Origin: UBA7328 sp036479115
GTDB taxonomy: Bacteria > Bacteroidota > Bacteroidia > Chitinophagales > Saprospiraceae
Length of the DNA stretch: 19,514 nucleotides
Direction: 5' to 3'
NCBI GenBank assembly: GCA_036479115.1
Contig: JAZGFD010000243.1
Span: forward strand, 1-19,514
How positions within the stretch are numbered: position 1 is the first letter of the stretch; each line of letters begins with the position of its first letter. Below the pieces are notes generated by a model. That model did not search any database, was not told the DNA's origin, and saw only the letters and a program-made list of their open reading frames with translations. Positions 6,944 through 14,216 of this stretch are shown here, in pieces. The position numbers were made by a program, and so were the translations under genes.

Positions 6944-8797
6944 ATGGAAAAAAAGTATAGATACCATTTAACGATTGGCATATTTGCTGCGAGTTTATTG
7001 TTTTTATTGGTCCAATTAAGCATCATTCAAGTATTCAGTGACAAGTATAAAAGTCAAGCAAACAGAACGACTATTTACAAAAAAGATCTCGAGCCTTCTA
7101 GGGGTATGATATATGATCGCAATAAAAAATTGCTTGTTGCCAATGATCCTATGTATGATATAAATGTAGTGTATAACGAAATTGATTTTGAAATGGATAC
7201 TACGCTTTTCTGTACACTACTTTCCATTCAAACTGAAGATTTTATAAAAAACCTGAGTAAAAACTGGAATAATGTGCAATTTCAAAAGAACTTGCCTTTC
7301 ACCTTTCTTTCTGGAATACCGCCAAAAAGCTTTCTTAAGTTTCAAGAGCACCTTTTTCAATTTCCCGGTTTTTATCCTGTTTTAAATTTTAAAAGAAAAT
7401 ACGTATATCCTCATGCAGCACATGCTCTGGGCTATATCGGAGAAGTGGGTAATGCCAGAATCAACAGAAACCCCGAAATGTTTTCGAGTGGTGATTATAT
7501 TGGCGTAAGTGGTATTGAGCGCAGATATGATGCGATGTTGAGGGGGGAAAAGGGTGTAGCTTATGTACTGAAAGACAATATAGGCAGAGAGGTTTCTAAA
7601 AATGATCAAAACCTAATACAAACCCAAGCTCAACCAGGATTAAACCTCAATACTACTATAGATATTGATTTGCAAGCCTATGGCGAAGAATTAATGAAAT
7701 TTAAAAAAGGCAGTATCGTCGCAATAGAACCTAAAACAGGGGAAATCCTTTCTATTATAAGTAGCCCAAGCTATGATCCCAATGATTTGAGTATAGGCCG
7801 TCACCGGGGAGCTTCTTTTAAAAAACTAGTAAATGACACCTTAAACAAACCTCTCCTCGACAGGTCAGTATTGGCACAATATCCTCCTGGGTCTATATTC
7901 AAACCAATATTGTCACTTATTGCATTGCAAGAAGGCATCACCTATCCTGGCAGAACCATAGAGTGTACAGGAGTATATGATATCAATAAAGAAAAAGGTT
8001 ATTCTCAAGGATGTAGAAACCACCCTATAGCCTATAACATGAAAATCGCGCTAGAACATTCGTGCAATACATATTATTACAAACTTATGGGAGAAACTGT
8101 AGAAAAATTTGGCTATAACAATCCTGATATTGGACTGGCTATGATCAACAAATATCTCAATCAGTTTGGCATGGGAAGAAAGCTTGATTCTGATATATCT
8201 AATGAAAGCACAGGATTCATTCCTACACCAGAGTATTATGATTACCTCTATCGAACAGTGCGTACCGGTTGGAAAGCATCTTATATATTGTCACTAGGCA
8301 TTGGTCAAGGAGAATTACAGATGACAACCTTGCAAATGGCCAATCTCGCAGTCATTTTGGCCAACAGGGGATTCTATAAAATTCCTCACTTAGTGCAATC
8401 CTTAGAAAATAATAAACCAAATGATGAAAAATATTCCTTGCCTCATTATGTAGATATTGATCAAAAACATTTTATTCCTGTTTTAGAAGGTCTGGAGCGA
8501 GTTATGAAAACTGGGACTGGTCGTTTTTCTAGAATTCGGGGCATACCAACTTGTGGTAAAACGGGAACTTCAGAAAACCCTTTTGGTAAAGATCATTCCG
8601 TGTTTTTTGCCTTTGCCCCTAAAGATGATCCTCAAATTGCAATCGCTGTATATGTAGAAAATGCTGGTGGCGGTGGTACTGTTGCTGCTCCCATTGGCAG
8701 CTTAATAATCGAGAAATATTTAAAAAATAAAATTCCGTTATCCAGATTATATTTGGAAAAATACATCAAAGAAATAAATTTAATAAATACACCATAA
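6944..8797 (+). CDS. mrdA: penicillin-binding protein 2, elongation-specific transpeptidase
   Basis: PBP2 cross-links peptidoglycan in the periplasm during cell elongation. The 617-residue product has an N-terminal membrane anchor at about residues 8-30, a dimerisation (pedestal) domain with PSRGMIYDRN near 51-60 and ALGYIGEV near 161-168, and a transpeptidase domain with all three active-site motifs: SIFK with the acylated Ser at 317, SCN at 373-375, and KTGT at 539-542. The start follows mreD by one base. In many Bacteroidota rodA follows directly, but here folA begins 8 bp after the stop. The protein would be a beta-lactam target. Confidence 0.96.
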   Translation: MEKKYRYHLTIGIFAASLLFLLVQLSIIQVFSDKYKSQANRTTIYKKDLEPSRGMIYDRNKKLLVANDPMYDINVVYNEIDFEMDTTLFCTLLSIQTEDFIKNLSKNWNNVQFQKNLPFTFLSGIPPKSFLKFQEHLFQFPGFYPVLNFKRKYVYPHAAHALGYIGEVGNARINRNPEMFSSGDYIGVSGIERRYDAMLRGEKGVAYVLKDNIGREVSKNDQNLIQTQAQPGLNLNTTIDIDLQAYGEELMKFKKGSIVAIEPKTGEILSIISSPSYDPNDLSIGRHRGASFKKLVNDTLNKPLLDRSVLAQYPPGSIFKPILSLIALQEGITYPGRTIECTGVYDINKEKGYSQGCRNHPIAYNMKIALEHSCNTYYYKLMGETVEKFGYNNPDIGLAMINKYLNQFGMGRKLDSDISNESTGFIPTPEYYDYLYRTVRTGWKASYILSLGIGQGELQMTTLQMANLAVILANRGFYKIPHLVQSLENNKPNDEKYSLPHYVDIDQKHFIPVLEGLERVMKTGTGRFSRIRGIPTCGKTGTSENPFGKDHSVFFAFAPKDDPQIAIAVYVENAGGGGTVAAPIGSLIIEKYLKNKIPLSRLYLEKYIKEINLINTP

Positions 8798-8805
8798 TAC
8801 TATTA

Positions 8806-9309
8806 ATGATCATTTCAGCTATTGTTGCCCGTTCTAATAACAATATTATTGGAATAGAAAACTCTTTGCCTTGGCATTTGCCTGCAGATTTAAAATGGTT
8901 TAGAACAAAAACAATGGGGCGTCATGTAGTAATGGGGCGAAAATCATACGAATCTCTTCCTGGCACATTAAAAGGGCGTACAATTATTACTGTTACTAAA
9001 AACAAATCTTACTTTTCTAACTCGTGCGTCGTATGTCATTCTATCCCTGAAGCTCTGGCTTATGCAAAAAAACGAGGAGAACACGAAATTCTCATACTAG
9101 GTGGAGGTATTATATATGAGCTAACCCAAAACCTATGGGACAAATTGTACATCACTGATGTGGACGTAGATTTAGAAGGTGATACCTCTTTTGTACAGTT
9201 AAAAATGGATCAATGGGCCCTCCAATCAGAAGAAATACATGCAGCCAATGACAAAAATGTGTATAATTATTCTTTTAGAACCTACAGCCGCATAAGAAAT
9301 GCAAATTAA
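8806..9309 (+). CDS. folA: dihydrofolate reductase
   Basis: The enzyme reduces dihydrofolate to tetrahydrofolate with NADPH, supplying one-carbon units for thymidylate, purines and methionine. At 167 residues it has normal length. The family signatures are clear: IGIENSLPWHLPADLKWFR at about residues 15-32 with the proton-donating acid at Asp28, the NADPH-binding MGRKSYESLPG near 43-53, and ILGGGIIYE near 97-105. It starts 8 bp after mrdA and its end overlaps the following DUF2851 gene by 11 bp, so it belongs to the same transcript. It is the expected target of trimethoprim. Confidence 0.96.
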   Translation: MIISAIVARSNNNIIGIENSLPWHLPADLKWFRTKTMGRHVVMGRKSYESLPGTLKGRTIITVTKNKSYFSNSCVVCHSIPEALAYAKKRGEHEILILGGGIIYELTQNLWDKLYITDVDVDLEGDTSFVQLKMDQWALQSEEIHAANDKNVYNYSFRTYSRIRNAN

Positions 9310-10582
9310 AGAGGATCTTATTCATTATATCTGGAAAACAAAAAACTTCAATCACAATGACCTCTTTACCACAGAAGGATTAAAAATTAATATTATTTCA
9401 TTTGGTATTCACAACCATTCTGATGGCCCCGATTTTCTAGAAGCACAAATAGAATTAGATGATATAAAATGGAGTGGCTCTATTGAAATGCATGTCAAAA
9501 GCTCAGACTGGCACAGTCACAAACATGATTCTGATCCCAACTATGAAAACACTATTCTTCATGTAGTATATGAGGCTGACAAAGATGTGTTTAGATCTAA
9601 TGGTGAGAAGATTCCGTGTCTGGAGCTTAATAATCGGTTCGATTCTTCTATTTTAGAATTGTATCAAAAGTTTGACAATTCACACTGGATTCCATGTGAA
9701 CCATTCATTTCTTCTGTCTCGGAAATATCGATATTCTTAGCAAAAGAAAAAATGCTAACTGACCGGCTGGAAAGAAGATGGCAAGATATGAACAAAACAA
9801 ATGACCTGACTGACCGCGACTGGGAAGAAACTGCTTACCGATTAATATGTCGCTCCTTTGGCTTGGTACATAATGCAGATGCATTTCTGGATATTGCACT
9901 TCGGATACCTTTGTCTATATTAAAAAAGAATTGTGATAATATAGAAAATCTCGAAGCCTTATTCATGGGCACTGCTGGGCTTCTTACTGATAAAGTCAAA
10001 GACGAATATCCCCGCCGATTAAAAGACAATTACCTTTTTTTAAAAAAGAAGTATGGCCTAGTAGGCCATGATGGCATTGTTTTGAAGCACAAAGCTGTAC
10101 GCCCTCAAAATTTTCCAGAAGTCGCATTGTCTCAATTTATACAACTCATGCGAAAACCAAATGTTTTTTCAATACTTCTGAATGGTACCCTCAAAGAATT
10201 ACACAGTACTCTTAGGGTCAGCGCCTCCAATTATTGGAACAATCATTACACTTTTGATAATTTATCAACAACCAGAATAAAGAAATTAGGCATTTCTAAA
10301 ATCAGAATTATTATCATCAATGCTATAGTGCCAATGCTCTTTTTTATGAGTAAAAAAAAGGATGAAGATAAATGGGCCCATAAGGCCACAAGTTTTTTAG
10401 AAAATATTCCTTCTGAAAGGAATAACATCATTTTCAAATGGGAAAACTTGGGAATAGAGGTTAACACTGCTTATGACAGCCAAGCTCTTTTAGAACTAAA
10501 GAAAAACTATTGCGATAAGAAAATATGTCTTTCTTGCCCCATTGGTCATAGTATTATGAAACCTTCACAACCGATAATTTAA
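9299..10582 (+). CDS. DUF2851 family protein
   Basis: This 427-residue protein matches the DUF2851 family, found mainly in Bacteroidota and of unknown function. Recognisable family stretches are IHNHSDGPDFLEAQIELDD near the N-terminus, GSIEMHVKSSDWHSHKHDSD and YENTILHVVYEAD at about residues 60-98, EALFMGTAGLL in the middle, and a C-terminal CDKKICLSCPIG with two or three cysteines. The clustered His and Asp residues in the first quarter look like a possible metal site, but that is inference. It has no signal peptide or membrane segment and is presumably cytoplasmic. It overlaps folA by 11 bp (start within the last codons), so it is translationally coupled and is the last gene of this plus-strand run. 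Confidence 0.82.
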   Translation: MQIKEDLIHYIWKTKNFNHNDLFTTEGLKINIISFGIHNHSDGPDFLEAQIELDDIKWSGSIEMHVKSSDWHSHKHDSDPNYENTILHVVYEADKDVFRSNGEKIPCLELNNRFDSSILELYQKFDNSHWIPCEPFISSVSEISIFLAKEKMLTDRLERRWQDMNKTNDLTDRDWEETAYRLICRSFGLVHNADAFLDIALRIPLSILKKNCDNIENLEALFMGTAGLLTDKVKDEYPRRLKDNYLFLKKKYGLVGHDGIVLKHKAVRPQNFPEVALSQFIQLMRKPNVFSILLNGTLKELHSTLRVSASNYWNNHYTFDNLSTTRIKKLGISKIRIIIINAIVPMLFFMSKKKDEDKWAHKATSFLENIPSERNNIIFKWENLGIEVNTAYDSQALLELKKNYCDKKICLSCPIGHSIMKPSQPII

Positions 10583-10681
10583 CAATCACAAAGGGTATAT
10601 GATTAAATCCTAACCTCTTACTTTGTTGTGTAGGTTTCTTGACTTCTTATGACATTATGAAATGCTCCCGAGAAATATTCT

Positions 10682-11740
10682 CTAAATATCATTTAAAAAC
10701 TTTTCAATTGTTTTACTCAAGGCTTTGTTGGGTATCTGTTGTTGTTTAAAACCTCTATAATTCTGAATTTGTGAAAGAGCATTTTTAAGGTTTATTTGAT
10801 TCTGTTTTTGGATAATAAATAGCCCCCTTTTTTGTAACCTCTCTGCAAGGTATATTTGTTCTGTTTGGCCTGGAGTAGGAATAAGAAGGGCTGGTTTTTG
10901 TAACCGCCACAAATCCATAATGGTACTATAGCCCGATCGTGATATTATCATATCTGCAGCCATCATTACTTTATTAAGTTCTGTTGAGGTCAAGAAGGAT
11001 ATTATTTTAAGATTGTTATTAACTTCTGTAATCGTCTTTGTTGATTCTGGAACACCTTGAATAAGAATAATATTTTTATTCTTTATTTGCCTTACTTGGA
11101 TTAATAATACTTTTTCAAGTTCTGTTCTTTGTGGTTCTGGCCCTGATAATATTATGGCGATGTCATATTTCTTTTTTTCTTCTGTCTTTTTCATTCGGCT
11201 GAGTACGCCTATATATTCAGCCTCAAATTCATGATCATGGCCTAATTTTCCCGACAAGTTAAAAGAGCCTTTAAAATCAGGTATCCATAGGTGCTGAAAT
11301 TTGGATATAAAAAATTTGTTTAAGGCGTTTATAGGTTTATCGAGAAAAGGGAAGGGAGAGATTGTATTTATTTGATGAGATATTAATATATTATTTAGTG
11401 CTTTGTGGTAACAGCCATACCTACAATCTGATATTATTACATCTATTTTATTTTCTTCTACTATTTTCCCAATGACTTGGTGCTCTTTATACAAAGTGGT
11501 CAAGGCCTTTGGTGATTGCCTTAACATTGTCCGGGCAAAGTGCTTTCCTTTGTAATTGATATTGTATCCAGGCAGTTTAAAAAAAGAAATTTCTGAAAAT
11601 TCCTTTTTTAATAATTTTAATGACAATCCATCAGAAGCAATTAAAACCTTTACACCATGCCTTTCCAGTTCCTTAATAATAGGGATACATCTCGTAGCAT
11701 GACCTAGCCCCCAGTTTAAAGGCGTAACAAGTATTTTCAC
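10682..11740 (-). CDS. MurG/GT28-like glycosyltransferase
   Basis: The 352-residue protein has the GT-B form of family 28 and MGDG-synthase-type transferases. The N-terminal domain has the glycine-rich WGLGHATR at about residues 10-17, where MurG has GGxxGHxxP-type acceptor-site residues. The C-terminal domain has MIISRSGYSTIMDLWRL at about 264-281 and LLIPTPGQTEQIYLA at about 285-299, the nucleotide-sugar contacts of this fold. No transmembrane segment is seen; such enzymes sit on the inner face of the membrane and act on lipid-linked acceptors. Donor and acceptor cannot be told from the sequence. The usual MurG gene lies elsewhere in the division/cell-wall cluster, so this is a paralogue. 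It is convergent with the DUF2851 gene. Confidence 0.75.
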   Translation of the reverse strand: MKILVTPLNWGLGHATRCIPIIKELERHGVKVLIASDGLSLKLLKKEFSEISFFKLPGYNINYKGKHFARTMLRQSPKALTTLYKEHQVIGKIVEENKIDVIISDCRYGCYHKALNNILISHQINTISPFPFLDKPINALNKFFISKFQHLWIPDFKGSFNLSGKLGHDHEFEAEYIGVLSRMKKTEEKKKYDIAIILSGPEPQRTELEKVLLIQVRQIKNKNIILIQGVPESTKTITEVNNNLKIISFLTSTELNKVMMAADMIISRSGYSTIMDLWRLQKPALLIPTPGQTEQIYLAERLQKRGLFIIQKQNQINLKNALSQIQNYRGFKQQQIPNKALSKTIEKFLNDI

Positions 11741-11804
11741 TTTGGAAAATTGCTTTGTGGATTGATAAAAAATGAAAGATAAGAATTCTATAATTTCCTC
11801 TGTT

Positions 11805-11816
11805 ATCTGATCAGAT
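11805..11816. repeat. 12-bp perfect palindrome upstream of the glycosyltransferase gene
   Basis: ATCTGATCAGAT is self-complementary and lies 65 bp before the glycosyltransferase start, in the 131-bp gap to the DUF2807 gene. It could be a dimeric repressor site; no known operator was recognised. Confidence 0.3.
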
Positions 11817-11871
11817 CATATGGGTGTTTTTAGTGGAAATTTTGCCTCTTTCTGTGTAGCTGCCTTTAACT

Positions 11872-12621
11872 TTAATCTTGTTTATTATAATATTCTTTAT
11901 GTTCCACTTCTGCATCTCCACTTGTTTGTTCTTTTATTATTTTTCCGCTTCCTTTGTATGTAAATTGGCTATCATGACGAGCTGTAACATTTATTTGTCC
12001 AGTTACTGTCAATCGGGCATCACTATCGTCCATTAATTTAATATTTAAATTATGTGTCTCTAATCTATATCCCGTGATTTTACTATCTCCATTTACTCTT
12101 GCTTTCATTTCTTTTACATTTCCTTCTAAATCTAGTTCTGCATCATCGTCTAAATCTATTGTCAAATTATCAACCCTAATTTTACCCTTTAATACCGCAT
12201 CGTCATCAAGGTCTATATTAAGAGTTGTTGTTTTTAACATATTTGTTAGTTCAATTTCCGCATCATCGTGGCCTTGAATCGCATTTAGATGTTTTGCTGT
12301 TATATAAGCCACTAGGTGTTCTTTTGAACTATTTTTATGATTATGGCTATAGTTTTGGGTGCTGAGTTTAAGTACGCCGTTCTCTTTTTTTACTATTATA
12401 TATTCGTGGAGGTTTTCATTTGCTTCTATTTTCAAACTTTCTTGATTTTTAGAAAATGTGATAAAAACTTTAAAGTCATCTGTTGCTGAAACCTTATTAA
12501 AATTACTGATCTCTTTGGTTACTGTGGTAATATTATCCGATAGTTCGATAAAATGATTCCTTTGGCTAAGAGCAAAAACAAGAGAAAAAATGATAAGTAT
12601 AAATGTGAGTGATATTTTCAT
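11872..12621 (-). CDS. secreted DUF2807 (GIN-domain) beta-helix protein
   Basis: The 249-residue product starts with a signal peptide (MKISLTFILIIFSLVFALSQ) and is otherwise a chain of short beta strands typical of DUF2807, the 'head GIN' domain abundant in exported Bacteroidota proteins. NFNKVSATDDFKVFITFS (residues 41-57) is the usual domain opening. Each turn ends in an acidic step about 20 residues apart: GHDDAE at 117-122, LDDDA at 138-142 and 157-161, NGDSK near 178, MDDSDA at 197-202 and SGDAE at 234-238. In most homologues these steps read GSGD or SGDA; here several are Asp-Asp-Asp, giving an acidic ladder that might bind cations. No C-terminal anchor is visible. The function of the family is unknown. 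Confidence 0.82.
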   Translation of the reverse strand: MKISLTFILIIFSLVFALSQRNHFIELSDNITTVTKEISNFNKVSATDDFKVFITFSKNQESLKIEANENLHEYIIVKKENGVLKLSTQNYSHNHKNSSKEHLVAYITAKHLNAIQGHDDAEIELTNMLKTTTLNIDLDDDAVLKGKIRVDNLTIDLDDDAELDLEGNVKEMKARVNGDSKITGYRLETHNLNIKLMDDSDARLTVTGQINVTARHDSQFTYKGSGKIIKEQTSGDAEVEHKEYYNKQD

Positions 12622-13076
12622 TGTTGTTAATTTATTATAGATTTTGCTTAAAAATGTATATTAACTATAGTCTTATGGTAATAACTCCGAAAATTTTCAT
12701 GGGTTGCATAATACTACTCTCTGTCAGGGTAAATAACAGGGTACCTTTTAAAATCTTGGAGTTTTCTGTGACAAAGACATTAAAAAATAAATGTGGGTCT
12801 ACTCTGGAAACTTACTTTTTCATAAAATAGTATGGTTTTGGCTAAATTTTCAATTTTGGAGATTCTGTGAAATCTGAGTATCCGCGAATTTAGAACAATC
12901 GTCTTTTCACTGGTTTTTGTACAACGGATAATTGTAAGCGGAGTACGACCAGAGTGAGTATTCCGTCTTACATAGTTTTCTTTGCTGGCTCTTTTTTCGT
13001 CATGCTGGTTGAGGGTTGGCTTACAGCTCTCTGACACCGCAGGAACGAGGATGGTAGTGTGCTGTAATTCTGTTGG
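12622..13076. other. 455-bp non-coding stretch bordering the accessory region
   Basis: Short frames occur on both strands, but none has a recognisable domain or ribosome-binding site. The first 300 bp show nothing identifiable. The last 154 bp form the imperfect palindrome listed separately. The stretch separates core genes from the broken restriction gene and the insertion sequences, so it may hold the boundary of an acquired segment. Confidence 0.5.
12922..13075. repeat. 154-bp imperfect palindrome with two internal hairpins, attC-like layout
   Basis: The outer arms are CAAC plus GGATAATTGTAAGC on the left (12922-12939) and GCTGTAATTCT plus GTTG on the right (13061-13075), which pair with a few mismatches. 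Inside, 12933-12946 pairs almost perfectly with 12958-12972 (TGTAAG/CTTACA core), and TTACAGC at 13021-13027 pairs with GCTGTAA at 13061-13067. The element ends 2 bp from the stop codon of the restriction gene. An imperfect palindrome with CAAC and GTTG ends directly after a gene recalls integron attC sites, but the ends do not fit the RYYYAAC/GTTRRRY consensus exactly. A dispersed chromosomal repeat is the alternative. Confidence 0.5.
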
Positions 13077-14216
13077 TTATCCCATATTTCTTATTCTACT
13101 GTCAATGTACTTCCATTCTTCTTTGTTTATATTCCACAATTTACATAATTGCTTATCTGTATATTCTCCCTTATATTTTACTAAATGTGGAATCGAGGCA
13201 AAACATTTTTTTGTTACATCTTGAGAAACAACTCTTTGCAATAATAAAAATCTTGCCACTTTGGTAAACATGTATGATTTAAATGAAATAACTTCTTCCT
13301 TTGATTTTGAAGAAAAGGCGACTAAATATGTTTCAGTACAACATTCATTCGGCTTAGCAATTCTTACATTACCTTCATAATAAAAACCTACAGATTTTGT
13401 AAAGTCAGTTTGACCAGCTATTGGTGATTTTGGTATTAATAACTTCCATTTATCAAGTAAATCAGCTTTGTCAGTTATATCTTTTCTGGATGCGTACTTT
13501 AAACCGATCTTTTGTGTGAAATAACAAGGTATTCCTTTTGTTTTAGGTTTGTAAAACCCTCTTATTCCAAAGGGTTTTGAAGATGATATGCAATCAGCTA
13601 ACGTTTTTCCGCCTTTATTAAATTTGAGTACTTTATGTAAGATCGGTATAGCCTTATTATCTCTAATTAGGATATCAAATTCATTTAGGGCTCTTTTGCC
13701 AATATCATTCTCTCCATTTAGATAATTGACTATCGTGGTTGTGTTGTTGTGGTTTATATCCCATAAAAAATAACATAACCCACCTGCTATATCTACGTTT
13801 GTAAAGCAATCATTTGAGTTTGGATAATCGAAAAGCTTAGAAAGCTTCGTATCTATAAGCATAGAAGCTCTGAATTTATCTAATCCCTTGCCACCCGCAT
13901 ACCATCTTGCTGGCATTATTAATGAAATATAATTTGGTTTAATACGTTTTGCGATATCTACAAAATGGTGATATATTGGTTTGGCACTTACGCTGTTTCC
14001 GCCATCCATAACTTGATATGGGGGATTACCTACTACTGCATTGAATTTCATATCATTATTTTTATTTGCCTTCCAATATGACTTGCCCTTTTTTATTTTT
14101 TCTACAAACTTACTTTGCTTGTGAGTAATTTGATTTTCTAAATCCTCGACACACCTTGTATTTAAGTCTACATTCCTAAAACCTACCAATGTTCGCTTAG
14201 TTATACTTTTAGCCAT
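13077..14216 (-). CDS. Eco57I-type DNA methyltransferase fragment (3' part of a split restriction gene)
   Basis: These 379 residues hold the catalytic half of an adenine-type N6 DNA methyltransferase. FNAVVGNPPYQVMDGG at about residues 58-73 carries the catalytic NPPY motif IV. SLIMPARWYAGGKGLDKFR and FPNSNDCF-like stretches typical of the Eco57I methylase class come next, then a C-terminal target-recognition region. The SAM-binding motif I is not here; it lies at the end of the upstream fragment. The same reading frame stays open upstream of this ATG to about 14350 and encodes EQQSIWDEVVSKNIFVLCKT, sequence that belongs inside the family's protein. The ATG at 14216 is therefore internal to the original gene, and the fragment is unlikely to methylate DNA alone. 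Confidence 0.8.
   Translation of the reverse strand: MAKSITKRTLVGFRNVDLNTRCVEDLENQITHKQSKFVEKIKKGKSYWKANKNNDMKFNAVVGNPPYQVMDGGNSVSAKPIYHHFVDIAKRIKPNYISLIMPARWYAGGKGLDKFRASMLIDTKLSKLFDYPNSNDCFTNVDIAGGLCYFLWDINHNNTTTIVNYLNGENDIGKRALNEFDILIRDNKAIPILHKVLKFNKGGKTLADCISSSKPFGIRGFYKPKTKGIPCYFTQKIGLKYASRKDITDKADLLDKWKLLIPKSPIAGQTDFTKSVGFYYEGNVRIAKPNECCTETYLVAFSSKSKEEVISFKSYMFTKVARFLLLQRVVSQDVTKKCFASIPHLVKYKGEYTDKQLCKLWNINKEEWKYIDSRIRNMG

Noticed and set aside
10670..10682. GAGAA/TTCTC hairpin between the convergent DUF2851 and glycosyltransferase genes as a terminator
   Set aside because: The five-pair A/T-rich stem has no T run on either side, so it does not qualify.
12609..12830. 73-codon plus-strand frame after the DUF2807 start
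   Set aside because: Overlaps the 5' end and leader of a well-supported gene on the other strand, and its product has no recognisable features.
12780..13037. 85-codon minus-strand frame in the non-coding stretch
   Set aside because: It runs through the palindromic element and has no domain; the repeat itself explains the open frame.
12922..13075. Calling the palindrome a true integron attC site
   Set aside because: The ends differ from RYYYAAC and GTTRRRY by at least one base each, and no integrase is seen in the window; kept only as a hypothesis.
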